NCBI GenBank assembly: GCA_026874595.1
Contig: CM049312.1
Span: forward strand, 72,820,429-72,884,428
DNA: 64,000 nucleotides
Reading direction: 5' to 3'
From: Sipunculus nudus
Taxonomy: Eukaryota > Annelida > Sipuncula > Golfingiida > Sipunculidae
The notes under the pieces were generated by a model. It ran no database searches. It was not told where the DNA came from and saw only the letters and a list, made by a program, of their open reading frames with translations. The translations under genes and the position numbers were made by a program. Numbering within the stretch: position 1 is the stretch's first letter; each line of letters opens with the position of its first letter. Below are positions 12,600-25,925 of the stretch, in pieces.

Positions 12600-14430
12600 C
12601 TAACAAAACAACTTTACATTACTTTATTCCGTAGGAGAAATCAGGAAATGTATTAAATGATATACATCAAGCGAATACATTCATTTGAACACAACTTGTA
12701 ATTCTTAAGAAACCTTTTTAGAGAGTTTATAAGTATGGACCCATATATATATGTATTTTTATTTGTTTAGTGGTGGCTAGGGGCCTTGTCATGGTTTATA
12801 CATAGTTGTGAGCCCTGCATGGGTAACTTAAAAAAACTCAAGGCTTCACCCAATTAAAAAGCAAATTAAAAGAAGTGGTTGAGTTCGACAGTGAGAAAGC
12901 TTAAGCGACATCAGGTCAAATTGATATTTTAGAATAATTTTCTTCACATCTGCAGTTGCCTGGCGTTTGGGTTCTAGAGACCCCGGCGCGCACGGGATAG
13001 TATGTCATGGGATTTGACAGGTACCAACGTAATCTGTCTTTGCTTGTCCCGGCAGCACTAACGTAACACCTCGTTTTAACACGAGGCTGACACTTTAGAC
13101 CTGTGGCCAAGGACAAATTGGTTCGACAGGTATGGCAACCTTCTTGCAGTAATTGGCGATACGTGAGCAAAGGCGGAAGCTCACAGGAATCCCTTGAAGC
13201 GATTACGCAGAAAAAAATACACCTGAGTGCAGCGTCACCGATAAATTCCTGGAAATAGTGACGCAGGAGAAAAGTGTACTGAGGTCCCCCCTCACCGGCC
13301 CCGTTTATTTTTGGACGTTTGGACTTCTCTCGCTTGGGGACTCTAATTGCGCATGGGTATTACACCATAACATGTTTGTTTGATTTCATTAAGAAAGAAA
13401 ACGCATCATGATTAATCCGGGATCAGTTTAATATAGACCATATGATAGCTCATTTATCACCGTTTTGTAAAAATATCTTAATACAGTTTAAAGTTTTTTT
13501 TGCAAAACATCTCAATATTGTTTCCCAGGCAAACAATATTATAATATGTGATTGATATCAAGCCTGCAATAAAAAAAGATATAATCACGTAATACACAAG
13601 TGCATTTAAATATAACTTTAATGTCTATCTTGAAAGCATAGTTCTTTTTCCTATTTGTTTTGCCGCGACGTCTCATAACAGATGTAATGTTTAATAGCTG
13701 ATTGCATCACCAAGTAAAGACATAGAAAATGCATTCTCAATCGTTACTTTAAAATGTGAATAACTTTTAAGATTTGAATAAAATTAAAGATTTTAAAACC
13801 CCCGATTCATCTAAATATTACAAAGGATATAAATAATCTACTGGGAGAGATATGGTATCTGGATATACCTATATACCTATACCTAAATGAATATTTGATA
13901 TTAAAACAATCTTGATCAAGAAAAGTACGTACACTGAGTAATTTATTATACATGTCGCGTCTTTACAAAAAAACTATCGTATATTAACGGTCTGTGTAAT
14001 ATGTTTGTGTGTATGTTTACGCATTCATGCACATTGTTTGCACATTGTTCATACGTTGCCATGACATCGTGACATTCCGGCCCATTTTAAAAATATACTG
14101 ATGTGGGGGTCAATTTCTTCAGTTAATTAAAAATCGACGTTTGGGTGACACGCTGCCGCTAATTCGTACGGAGATCCGCTCGGCAGATTTGCTCATTAGA
14201 GTGGTCGTTCTTTCACGGCTTGGTATGCAGTGTCATGAGAATTCGTCACAAAATACATGAAGATGGTGAGTTTGTTGAGTCATTTCTCAATTGGATGGGT
14301 AGAGTACGAGTGTACCCTTTTTATGTGATTGGACTTTTTGAAATTGGCCCGCCAACCTATTCAAAATCGGCTCCCGGCTTTTCAGACCATCCTCGAGAAA
14401 CATGTATGGAATAAAACCTTTGTCAGGGAG
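12600..14430. other. Sequence without a recognised gene
   Basis: Mostly unique AT-rich DNA. Bases 13175-13235 and 15245-15312 share a diverged segment (GCTCACAGGAATNCC, then ACACCTGAG about 35 bases on), so a small unnamed dispersed repeat is present. Confidence 0.4.
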
Positions 14431-14431
14431 T

Positions 14432-14600
14432 ACGACCTAGCCTAGTGGTTAACGCCTTTGCCTATTAACGAAACATACCCGCTTGAAATCCCGCCTGTGC
14501 CTCAATGGCAAAATAATTAAAATCCCAATAGAACCCAGAGACTCGGTCCGACGTCTTCCAGGAGGGTTATGATATCTGGATTATTCCTAGCCCCGTCCAG
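14432..14600 (+). mobile_element. tRNA-derived SINE fragment
   Basis: CCTAGTGGTTAACGCCTTTGCC at 14450-14471 resembles a tRNA D-arm with box A. A degenerate box B (GCTTGAAATCCCG) lies about 25 bases further on. The body that follows (to about 14600) resembles no other copy here. No tail or duplication is visible. Confidence 0.45.
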
Positions 14601-15309
14601 ATATATATTAACCCTGAAATCCATACGGCGTAAAATAACATTCGTTCTATACGGTTAAGTTCATCTTTATCAAGTAGTCTGTGCCACCAAAACGCCATGG
14701 ACCATCCATATCGAAAACCTGGCAAAAATTCTTGTAAATTATTTAAAGCCAATGATTATAAATCTGTCGGAATTTTCAATCTTATTTTATTTTAAAGACC
14801 CTCACATTACGGACAGAGAAGAAATGATTTTCTCGGATATTTTATGAAAAGAAAATAGATGAAGTATTTCAAATTATTAAATATGCCTGACAGATTAGAT
14901 AAAAGTACCATCGCCTGATTGGGGACGCGTTTTTTCTAATTTAAAACAAATACCGGTATTGCGGAGTGACGTTTGCAGATTAAGGTTTATCGATTTTTAA
15001 TCATTATTTCTTTATCATTTATTTTACTATGGATTTTATCTGCCTGTCCTTTGTTCCTTTTGAATCATCTGAACAAACTATCATCGGTCGTGGGATTTTG
15101 TCAGGTGAAATCTTTTATGTTCGTTACCTGTTCCTGAGGGACTGGCGCAGCACCTGGTTTTTACTAAGGCTGACACTGCTCAATGGATGCACGGACCAAA
15201 TGAACCGACGGCACTCAATGTATACGAGTGCCGTAATTGACATTTCTTGATGGAGGCTCACAGGAATTTCCTAGAAACGATGACGAAGAGAAAATTTACA
15301 CCTGAGCAC

Positions 15310-15596
<287 letters not shown>

Positions 15597-15615
15597 TTCT
15601 TCGTTAGGATAATTA

Positions 15616-15905
15616 GGCCAAAAATAGGTATGGTTCTCAGGCACTTTTTTTCCAGAAAGCAGGGGCGGGTGATATTTCACTGGTTTTCCTTTTTTGCATG
15701 TTTCGATAAAAATGTCATATGATTAGGGAAAAGCACATAAATAACAAAATAATTTTGCTAAACAGGTAAAAGCACTACATAACAAAGGAAATCTGATCAA
15801 AATTGCATTAATTTATCCTCTTGAAATATGAAGATCAAAATAAAACTTGTCGGTGCGTGGGGTTTAAATTGACGCGGGCGGTGCCTGAGAACCATACCTT
15901 TGATT
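15616..15905 (+). mobile_element. MITE family M1, copy 2
   Basis: The left terminus is GGCCAAAAATAGGTATGG, followed by TTCTCAGGCAC. The right terminus is GTGCCTGAGAACCATACC, with its outermost bases eroded. The internal sequence aligns to copies 3 and 4 (words ATAAAAATG, CATATGAT, AGGGAAA, CTAAACAGGTAAA) and to the reverse complement of copy 1. The left flank is TTA. No coding capacity. Confidence 0.85.
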
Positions 15906-16569
15906 TATACCTCGATTATATGTTTATCATATTTGTTACTTGATTCGCCTTAGGTTAGTTGCATACTCGAGGCGATGTGAACGAATTTTAATGAAATTTT
16001 ATGTGAGGTCATGGTATTACATAAGGGACTTTTACTTAATATTCGGAGATACTTGCGATGTGATACTCACAATCACTATAATATGTTTCTTAATTTAATG
16101 GATTTTTGCGACAGGACAGTTTCTTCATTCTTGTTAAAAGCCGGAACCCTTCAATTGTATATAGAAGCACCTTTCTTCTAGAGCTACCCGTGTTCCTTAC
16201 ATCAAGGATCTGGCCGTTGTACAATACATGATACCTTGCTTCATCGAGCAGCTCACGTATTTACTTCATGAAAAAAACGAACAATAATTATACATGTAAA
16301 TTATTACTGCCAATCTAGTATGAAAAACCATGTTGATCATGCACTGTTTACATGCCGTGTGACAAGAACACATTGCTGCACCAGAAACTTGGTGAACTTA
16401 AAGACGTCATTTGATTTGTCAGATTTTCGATGCCCTTCTGGCATTACTGGACGTTTGATTTGAAATTAGCAGCAGACACCCGTGTGGAGCTGCGTGAAGC
16501 CAATGTACGTTGGTCATTTGATTGGTTCAATAGGTTTGAACATAATACACGCAACGCAGTCCAAAACTA

Positions 16570-17160
16570 GCTCGACTGCATAAGCAACTGCTGCAACATT
16601 TGGAGAGTCAACCTAAATCCAACAAAAACACAAACGGTTTTGTATAGTAAAGCGTACAAACCAAAATATTTTGAACCTTTAGACTGATAGGTGTGAACTT
16701 AAAACATTCTGACGCTGCAAGATTCCTAGGTGTAATTTTTGACAAAAAAAGGCCACTTGGCGCCCACACATGGAGCATATCAGTCAACGAATGTGAAGTA
16801 GAATTAATGCTCTAAAGGCTGTGTGCTATAAGAAGGATGGACCTAAACTGGAGACAGCTACACACCTATATAAACAATGGGTCCCCCCTTTAGGCATGTA
16901 CGGATCCATAATTTTCTTAAGTGCAGCTAAAACACACATATATAAACTAGAAGTTAAACAAAATAAATTCCTCAGAGCAGCCTTGAGAGTTAGTAGGTTC
17001 ACCAAATATCAGAACTAAGAGCACGCACAAACACACCGATAGAACATGATAGAACATGATAGGTACAACAGGATAAAACATATAAACCCAATACAAATTT
17101 TAACAAATAACCACAAGCATACAATAGCCAAAAATAAATTCGTTTCTCCACTAGACATAA
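16570..17160 (+). pseudogene. Non-LTR retrotransposon RT fragment, Jockey-superfamily type
   Basis: Conceptual translation with frameshifts shows the order of segments that follows the catalytic core in Jockey-like reverse transcriptases. These are a WRVNLNPTKT-like stretch near 16600, ARFLGVIFDKK near 16722-16750, a TW-PHMEHIS segment, NALKAVCYKKDGP (16800-16850), then a single open frame at 16821-17018 with LYKQWVPPLGMYGS, FLSAAKTHIYKLE and QNKFLRAALRV. The fragment has several frameshifts and stops and lacks the endonuclease and the RT core, so it is dead and 5' truncated. A poly(A)-like run at 17393-17402 may mark its 3' end. Family assignment comes from motif recognition only; CR1 or RTE types are alternatives. 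Confidence 0.7.
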
Positions 17161-17807
17161 TCCTACCACATCCTATTTATATTATTATATATTCCTATTT
17201 AAAAGTTTAATATTTATAGACCTTAGCTTTTCATCTTTATCTCCTCTGAGTTTCTCCTAATTTTTGGGCCTAATAGTAAATAGATAATCATCAAACATTC
17301 AACAGATATCATCTTCATCGTTGCTGAAGGAGCGCCTAGGGCGGGGGTCCCTGACTTCCTCAACTACCGTACTCGTCCGCCATCTTTTACTTTAAAAAAA
17401 AAAGACGCAAAATCGGCCCACTGAAGCAAGGTGCCTCGGTAACTTATAGCCGCCATACCCATGCTTGTTAGAAGATAAGAGCTACTCTGTGATTTGGTGA
17501 GCATTGACATAATCTTCACCAGGCTACCATGATTTAATCTGGCTCTGTATTATTAGGCCCTGTCATATATTGATCAATATATGGAGAAGTCTAATAATAT
17601 TGAGTATAATTAAACACATGCACCTCTTAGTAAGCTTGACACTCATGGTTATGGAGGTAAACTGGAGATCTGCATCCCAATGAATACATGCCTCCGCCAT
17701 GGGAGCACAAGTTTAAGAAAAAAAACGCTGTGCGGACCCAGTGATAACTGTCACCGGGCCACAATCATGAGGCGGCACCATCTTTGCATTTACTTATTTT
17801 TCAGTCC

Positions 17808-18060
17808 AAATTCACTGGTATTCGTGTTTGATTGACCGTACATTTGTGAATATTCCTTGAATCGGGTGAAGATGATGAATCAACACCAAAACGTTTCTTC
17901 CTTGGCCAATTCCCTAAATGTCCTGAAAATTTCATAAGATTCCGATAATAATTGCGTGAGTTATATGGTGTTAAAAACAAAAACTCATAAAAATACGCAC
18001 ACACACACACACACATACATACGAATGGGGATGATCGCACACCCTCCGGGTGAAAGCAAA
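17808..18060 (+). repeat. Dispersed repeat family R1, copy B
   Basis: Aligns to copies at 808-1060 (inverted), 18549-18945 and 51563-51910. Landmarks include GTGAATATTCCTTGAA, the CCTGAAAATTTCAT block, AATTGCGTGAGTTAT, a (CA)n tract at 17998-18015 and the tail GGGATGATCGCACACCCTCCGG. It is truncated at its 5' side compared with copy C. Confidence 0.65.
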
Positions 18061-18548
18061 AATTACGGCCGTATAATATTTATTATGAAAAAAATACTAT
18101 AAATACTTGGCATGAGAACAGCAGTGATGAAATTTTATTGTTTATCATGTTTATTTTTATCATGATAATATTTATATGGATTATTGTTTTATCTTCTTTA
18201 AACAATGTAGGACCTAGGAGTACTGAACTTAAAATTGTACCTTTTATAATGGACTTTGTGTCATTTTTGCAACAGTAACCTTCTATCCAAGTTTAATAAT
18301 GATTATTGGAACAATTATGTAATATATAAGTTGACCTTGCAAAGTGAGCAAATGACCATCTTAGTTACGTAGTGGTTAAGTAATACTAAATATCTTCAAT
18401 CAAACCAAATGAAAATGATTCATTAATGTTCTATGTGTAGAGATGGAGTATAGTGTCCTCACAATATATAGGAATATAGAGACAGGATGGTTTCCGTTTT
18501 TACAAGTGATTATTAACATATACGACTCATTATAAACACCAGAAGTAT

Positions 18549-18945
18549 GCATTCTCAAGAATGCAGGCCTCCCCCACTTGGGCGGTCCAAGATATGGGAT
18601 ACTCCGCAATTCGTGTTTTCATTAAATTTTTGACCTGATATGCCAGGTTCATTGGTGCATTAATTCCCCAACGAATGTTTGCATTCGCTTATTCGGCCCA
18701 TATTCAAGTTTGCATATGATACTGCACATTTTTGAATATTCCTGGAAGTTCTTCATGCATCCGGATCATGAGTCGGACCCTCACCAAAATCTTATCCATT
18801 CTTTTTTGGCCCATTCCCGAGGTGCCCTGAATATTTAATGGGATTCCGTTCATGATTGCATGAGTTATGTTGTGAACAAACACACACACAAACACATATC
18901 AACGGGAATGAACGCATATCCTACTGGCGGGGGCAATACATAAAC
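18549..18945 (+). repeat. Dispersed repeat family R1, copy C (longest)
   Basis: The longest member. It starts with the near-palindrome GCATTCTCAAGAATGC, runs through a TACTCCGCAAT block, the GTGAATATTC-like core and a CACACACA tract, and ends near CTGGCGGGGGCAATA. Only about 490 bases separate it from copy B, in the same orientation. No open frame with recognisable domains is present. Confidence 0.65.
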
Positions 18946-19665
18946 CGTTTTGATATATTCGTTCTTAACCACGTCCACCAAGCCAGCATGATCGGTAGGG
19001 CCCCTCAGAGGTTCGTATTATCGGGGTTATACAGTACTCATTACGGGTCTACCTAGATACGTTAACATCTGAGTCTACCAAGTAAAGAAGAACATATATA
19101 GTCTGCGGAATAAGTGTTAATAACACTGAAAGTGAAAAAAATCAAGGCAGGGCTGAACATTTTGCCCCGCAAGGCGGCCATTTCTTGTATCAATTCCTGC
19201 AAGGCTGTTGGTGACGTTAAAAAAGCTGGCATGTAATTGTTGTTTACTTACACCATATAACCAGACTGTAGGAACTAAATATATCTCTCGAAAGAACCTA
19301 ATAGGCACAATCCACTAAAATGCAGCCCAGCTGCGTAAACCGCTAGAATCTGACCAAGAAACAAGTCGCTGCTGGCCTCCGACGGTTGAGACCGCCAGGA
19401 ACTCTGTCAATCAGCATTACCTCCCGATCGATCCCCATTTGTGAACGGAAGAAGAGGTTAATGTAGCTTTCATGAAACCGTCAAGGAGAGGCTTCTCCCG
19501 CGAGGCCTGGCCACTAGTTGAAGTTTCGCTCTGTTGATGGCATATTGAGATGTTAAATCTAATCCCTGTTGCTTGTAACGTTTATCTGGCAAAATCCCTT
19601 GGTGGAAAATGTTGCATGACAAGCAAAGATTGGTTCCTAGTCAAGGTCACCTTTCTGTGTTACTG

Positions 19666-19681
19666 CCCCCCCCCCCCCTCC

Positions 19682-19722
<41 letters not shown>

Positions 19723-19723
19723 T
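19666..19723. repeat. (C)n(CT)n microsatellite
   Basis: Direct simple repeat: about 15 C followed by CT repeats. Confidence 0.95.
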
Positions 19724-19736
19724 CTGTCATCTTAAA

Positions 19737-19855
19737 GTGGCGGATTCATTCATATTCTTTCTTATATCTCAAAATGGAGAATTTATATTCTTACTGAATT
19801 CTCAAAGCGGAGGATTTATATTCGTTCTAATATATCAAAGCGGAGGATTTATTCT
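19737..19855 (+). repeat. 33-bp minisatellite, about 3.5 units
   Basis: Units begin with a variant of GGAGGATTTATATTC and recur every 33 bases with AAAGC at the joint. Because the period is a multiple of three, the frame stays open and reads as repeats of the type GGFIF-L--QS. Units diverge moderately. I see no sign that this is expressed. Confidence 0.75.
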
Positions 19856-22393
19856 GAGGTTTGGGCAGCCTTTTCTAACGATAGTTCTTTTCTTATTGTT
19901 AAAAGAAATATATATCATGAAACGCTATATTTATAACAAATCACTCCGCAAAACACAAAACCGTTCAATCATGAACATTCTGAGCTACCAGGTTCACATA
20001 AATATACAGACAGATAGACAAACGCATGGACTGAGATAACATAACCTGCGTCAAGTGTCTTTATCGGAGGCAACACTGAATGACAGAAAGGTCTGTAACA
20101 GAACTTATTTTTCCATTTAATTTGTACTTATTTTTTACTTTAGAATATAATACCATAAAAGTTTGTGGTTTATAATAAAAATCGGGAATTTTCCGTTCAA
20201 TTTCTGACTGGATTGGTATGTAAGCCTAGTTTTAATTCCTCAGGTACTCCTCAGAATTGTAGAGATTTGGTTTTAACAGTGGAAAGGGGGATTTTTTATC
20301 AACTGCACTGTTCTGAGAGATAACATCCAGCTACTGCTTTGGTCCGGTTTTCTTGAACAAAACAACAATATCATGAACACTCTACTTATTTATTAATTCC
20401 TCTTTCGTTTTCCTTTATTTATTATTTCATATAACTTTCCCATTCCCAATGCCATATTACTTTCATTTTAAAGAACCGTTGGTTAGGTTCCAGCGGTTAA
20501 CTCCTCAATTTTCTCTACCATATCCACATGTGACAATCACGGTAAAAGGAATATGCATTCAGACGGAGGCATTTGATTTGTTAATGCCCGATGCTGACTA
20601 AATGATAAGCAAAATCAGAAATCGGTAATTTTACAGCATTAATGTGTATGAAAAAATATAACATTGTGTTTGATTATTTAACAAGATTATCATAACGTTG
20701 ATACAGTAGCTGTAATCCGGGTTTGGGTTTTCCTTACGCGTTTGCTTACGTAGCACGAAGAACATACACACGTAAAGGAACAAGTGATAGACCTTCTGAA
20801 TTTGAAGGTCTTACCTTATTGTTGTTGGATTAAAATTGTTATATAAATTTAAAAAAAAAGCCTATGTATCGTGGATTCGGCTTTTTCTGGGACATTTTGA
20901 ATCAAGGGGTTCAATTAAAAGTCAGGTGTCGGAATACGCCCCTTTAAGTTTGCCGTTAACATCACACTTAAAAGTCAAAATATAAGCCGGATTGTTGACA
21001 TTTATTAGTTGCACAATGTTGAGTTTTAAAATTGTTTCTATTTTTCTTATGTCTGCAGAATTCGAATATTTCATCTGGATAATATGAATTCTGTAGATGT
21101 GCATCGTTTGTAATCGATTATGCAAAAAAGCAAAAATGTAACGGATTTTGAATGAAACCCATCAATCATCAATATAATCGATTAACCGGCATACAAATCG
21201 TGTGTATGAAATAAAAGAACATGAAATCACCATTCCCACAATCCTCCTCTGTACATGTTAAACGTGGCACCAATACAGACACCCTGTAGAGCCTGGAATT
21301 TAAATACTTTTTAATTTTAATTTTTATTTAAAAATTTACAATTAAGTCTCGTTTTATTTTACATTTTTTCGTACGGCTTAACAAGTGTCATTATTTGGGA
21401 TATTGGCAACTGAACACATGTCCTTGTTATATTTACTTGAGATATTTCATGTTGCTTTTTATAGCGATGCAGTGTGAAGTCAGGGTTAATGTTTCGTCTG
21501 ACCCTTGTGCCCCCCGTATAGCAAAATCCTGGATCCGCCACTGCATAATGGTCCATCTTGTTAAGCCAGGACAGAATTCCAATACTCAGGGAGGACACGT
21601 TACGCTACGACCTTGTTTAAACAAGAAAAAGCATCAGTTGCCATGCCCAGCGGACCAGAGAATCTAAATGCAACCTCTGAAGATGATGGTGTGCACATGA
21701 TCTGACGGTAAAATCACTGCGTTTACTGATTACGTAATTGTGTATGCTATTTTTATGTTCGTTTAGTGGACAGATTTGAAGTTTTAAGAAACACTGTTTG
21801 TTGTTACGGTGTAACGTGGGCGTATTTTGCTTAAGCTTGCATCAACATCTGCTTTGTTCTGTTCATCTTAGTATAGTTGTCTTTGAAGTAAAGCGACTTA
21901 ACTGGTTTCTTTGTGGTTCTGCCTATGAATGGATTTTCCCTCTTTCCCTCTCCCGCAAAAAAATTTAATACCCACATGGATAAATTGAGATGGCTAAAAG
22001 AAATATTTCCCTCGTAACATTTAATATACTGAGTCATGCAATTAGCATTAATGGATTAAAGAATAATACAACATCGGGTTTAAAAGGTGTTTCCTGCAAA
22101 AGCTGAAAAGGCCTAATTCCACTTAGGCTTACGGTTTCGATTACGGCCGCTATATCGGTCTTTAAATACAGCATTAACAATTAACGTCCACAAAACGCAC
22201 CGAAAGCTTTGATCTGACTGTTCCCTTGTTAACTGAGCTGTTTCCATGACTACATCCATGACGTCATTGACATGTGAAAAGTGGAATGTATTGCACTATT
22301 TCAACATATTTGCACTAGGCACTAGGCACTACTAGATGTTTTACGCCAACTAAAAGATATTGTTCTCGGGTATTTTTATTGTTGTTGTATCAG

Positions 22394-22621
22394 TGCGGGC
22401 GGGCGGTTTTTTTTTATGTTTTGCCCTTTTTGTATGTTTCTATAAAAAAATGTAACATGAACATGGAAAAGCACGATGATAACAGATTATTTTTGGCTAA
22501 ACAGGTAAAAATACTACATAACAAATGTCATCTGATCAAAACTGTATTGAAAGATGAAAATGAAAATAAAAAATGTTTGATGCGCGGGGTCAAAATTTTA
22601 TTTTTTTTTTTTTTTTTGGCC
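22394..22621 (+). mobile_element. MITE family M1, copy 4 (partial)
   Basis: The interior aligns to copies 2 and 3 (TTTGTATGTTTCTATAAAAA, then GGCTAAACAGGTAAAAA, then ATCTGATCAAAACTG). The left inverted repeat is missing. The right one has collapsed to GGGTCAAAATTTTA, a T run and a final GGCC at 22618-22621, followed by TTA. It is degenerate. Confidence 0.7.
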
Positions 22622-22715
22622 TTAGATGCACATTTTAAGACACTTCAGAATATCAAATATTTACATTCCTAATGCAGAATTATCTTTTATGTACCCTAAG
22701 GTTCAAGGAGAGTGG

Positions 22716-22773
<58 letters not shown>
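22716..22773. repeat. (CT)n microsatellite
   Basis: Direct simple repeat. Confidence 0.95.
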
Positions 22774-22779
<6 letters not shown>

Positions 22780-22881
22780 AGTTTACCAGCCAGAATTGTG
22801 ACTACTTACGATGTCATGAATAAAACAGTATTCATACCTCAAATGTATCTATGAACACGCAATATATCTATACCACAGACA

Positions 22882-22883
<2 letters not shown>

Positions 22884-22957
<74 letters not shown>
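22884..22957. repeat. (CT)n(TA)n microsatellite
   Basis: Direct compound simple repeat. Confidence 0.95.
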
Positions 22958-22959
<2 letters not shown>

Positions 22960-22960
<1 letters not shown>

Positions 22961-24537
22961 GTAAAATTAATAAGACTATGGCAGTCGCATTTGCAGTGGA
23001 TATTCGATGTTTGACAATCATCAATATCATCTCGGTTAATTACCTCAAAAAACTATTTATGTGCACTCTATTTTTATTCTATTCTGTTTGCCTTCTTCTA
23101 AATCTTTGTTCTCTTTATATTCTCCTACATCTCATAACAGACAATCCTACTTGACTCAATATAATTAAGGTGATAACAAACTGATTTTGGAAAAGCTTGC
23201 CGCCCCTCGCCTTTTCTGACCTACTGTTTGTTACGTGTGCAATCTAAATAACCATAGTAACATAGAGCTTGGGTTTGTGCCCACCATGACTGCGACAAAA
23301 TCAAAAGAATCGTTCTCTTTCAGCCTTGTGAACATTATGAATTAATGCCCAATAATTTTCAGTTCCCCTCAAAAATCCAAATCCTCTGAAAATTATACCT
23401 TCATATGACCCTAAAGGCATAATTTACGATTTTGCTCTTTCAAAGAATGCTGGCGTTCATTCGCCCTTTACCGCTGCCGTGCTATGTTGCCTTTTCAACA
23501 AAATAGCGTCTTTGTACAACAGGTGTTTTAGGTACCTTACAGGAAACTTACCGGTGTCGGTTAACCTTTCCATAACGATCGGCTTGTTTCAGATAAACTG
23601 GAAGGACATAGAAAGACCTACTTAACAATCAGTAAATATATACGTAGGCAATATCTGACAAATGCATATAGTCGCTTTTGACTATTTTTTGCCCTTGTAG
23701 TATAATTTCTGAATTACGCACCGGTGGGCTACAGTGCACCATGTTTTGAGGAAACGTGTCACAGATGAACAATTATAAATGTATGAATGGAAATTGATGA
23801 CAATTTTGGTTTTCATATTATACGCTTTGTCAAACAATCCTGCATAATAATCAAGCTGTCATACGTTTCATTAGATTAGTCTCACTTCTGTTAATATACA
23901 AAACACAGTTTTTTTTATAAATCACTCACTTTAGACCTAAAATTACCTGAATATACAAAACAAAATATCTGTAGAAAAACATGTCATTTTAAGTTTTGTA
24001 ATTGTCATACCATACATAAACATGAAATCAAGTTTGAACGTATATTCATCCATCCGGCCAACAAAATGTTAATTTCAAACGAAGACTTTAATTTTCATGA
24101 CATTTGGATAGATATGTGGGTAAATTTATGACATGGTTGGGATACTAATTTCATTAGTATTCATACATGAATTCTTAAAAGTTGTAGTTAATGCAATTGT
24201 TGCACTATAAAATCTCATATTCTAGTTTGAACAATATATTCTTTCTTAATAAACCGCCTTTATTTAAACTTAACTGCCTTCATCGACATGGTATCATTAA
24301 TTCAGTATCGCTGTCTTTTTTTTATTGAGTCCGCGCTATTTGCAAGGTGAATTACCATATGTATTTAGAATATATCATGACGTTTACTTTCATTAACCGT
24401 GAGGGGTGTTTTGTTGCTTGTGCGTTCGAGATTCCAGTTGTTAATGATTACTGGATAGCCAATGGTACAAACTATCATGTGAAGAGGTTCATTTATAAAT
24501 GACAATTGAAACAATGGTGAATAAACTAGTTTCACAC

Positions 24538-24617
<80 letters not shown>

Positions 24618-25018
24618 TAACGACTCAACTATCAAGCTTACTTGATTAAGGTATATTTTATGCTTTATTATACATCTTTCAGACAATAGGTATTATGTTT
24701 TACTCTTAACTGGCAACTCGGTTGGTTGGTTGGTTGGTCTGTATGATAGTGGAGGAATCGGTTCACAACAAAGACATAATTCATAAAAGTGTGTCATATT
24801 TTAATTTCGTTTCCAGAGTGAGACATTTCAATTTCTTTGTTCAGGTCAACGTCCAGGGGTGTTCACTGGTATACCGGACCGCCTTTATTCAGGAGCTTAC
24901 CTTTAATTCAACCATGAAATTAGTGAGCCGTGACACACGGGAAAATTTATAAGGACCCTGGCAGAGGTATATGTTCATGATGAAGACTAAGACAACATTT
25001 ATAGTAAACATATTTCTC
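22960..25018. other. AT-rich sequence, no gene seen
   Basis: No recognisable repeat shared with the rest of the window, apart from (TA)n at 24540-24614 and a short (GGTT)n at 24720-24739. Confidence 0.45.
24540..24614. repeat. (TA)n microsatellite
   Basis: Direct simple repeat of about 37 units. Confidence 0.95.
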
Positions 25019-25026
25019 ATGTTTGT

Positions 25027-25925
25027 TAGGGGTGGGAGTCGGTTCTTTTTTTTTATAATCGATCATCGGTTTGAGCAAACCGATTAATGATCGATTATTA
25101 ATCGGTTCAGACAAATATATGCAATTTTTAAAGAAATATGCAATTATCTGTGAAACTGTACCTGCGTTTCCCTGGCAGGTATCCTCCTCTCACGCACGAG
25201 TGTAGCGATCCTTCCACGTGTAAAGACTTATCAGACTTATTTTAAGGATCAAATTAAACGATCGGCAACGTCGAGTAATATCTGTCATTATGGGAAAAAA
25301 GGGCATCTAAGAATGTTAGGCCTATAGAGGGGCTGTTTTCTAGCACATGAAGGCAGATTTTACGGGCCCAGGGGCGCTTGGGGCCAATCATACCAAAAAA
25401 ATATTGTAGACAAGTAAAAAAAAATTCCAGCCGAAACCCAAATACTCGACCGGCCGGGTTAGCCCAAACAAAGAATTTTCTTAAGGACTGCCTTAACAGC
25501 GGCACCTGGCATCGGTTGAACAGATTATTTCTAAGGGAATCTCGCAAAATTGGCATAGACCTGGAGAATTTATGGAGTATTTTAACGCCAACCCGCCCAT
25601 ATTTTGCAATGTACATCTCGTTAGAAAACTAATTCTGCAGCTCCCTGCGAGTTCACAGATAATAAGTTTAACAAGTCCTCCGTTCTCGCATCTACCGTGT
25701 CATACTCAGTTACATACGGAAGTTATTTGGGAACATAGACTTATCATATGAAGCGCGGAATGTGGTAAAAAATGGAAGAATGATTTTGCCTATAACATAA
25801 AGGCATTCTGGAAAGAAATGAATCATTATCATGATGAAATCGATAGTTTCCTTTGGTAACCAAGCGCTTGAAAGTGGTAGCAAACCGAGTGACTTTCGAT
25901 AAAAATCGATGATCGCCCACCACTA
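25027..25925. mobile_element. Non-autonomous hAT-superfamily element
   Basis: The element is 899 bp. It starts TAGGGGTGGGAGTCGG and ends CGATGATCGCCCACCACTA, whose complement TAGTGGTGGGCGATCATCG matches the left end with a few changes. It is flanked by a perfect 8-bp duplication ATGTTTGT (25019-25026 and 25926-25933), the hallmark of hAT insertion. Subterminal words related to ATCGAT and GATCGAT recur inside both ends (25058-25105, 25898-25915) and may be transposase-binding sites. Open frames on both strands (25254-25632) overlap each other and show no BED finger or hAT dimerisation motif, so I treat the element as mobilised in trans. Confidence 0.88.

Larger units (their letters stand above)
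18950..21540. other. Sequence without a recognised gene
   Basis: Mostly unique. It includes poly(C)(CT)n at 19666-19723 and a 33-bp minisatellite at 19737-19855. At 21517-21543 the sequence reads toward CTGGATCCGCCACTG, which resembles a hAT terminus (CAGTGGCGGATCCAG on the minus strand), but I find no partner end. Confidence 0.4.

Noticed and set aside
21517-21543. hAT terminus CAGTGGCGGATCCAG (minus strand)
   Set aside because: The word looks right but no matching left end or 8-bp duplication could be found, so no element is called.
25254-25632. 120-codon minus-strand frame and an 84-codon plus-strand frame inside the hAT element
   Set aside because: They overlap each other and neither shows a BED finger, DDE or hAT dimerisation motif; they look like composition-driven frames.
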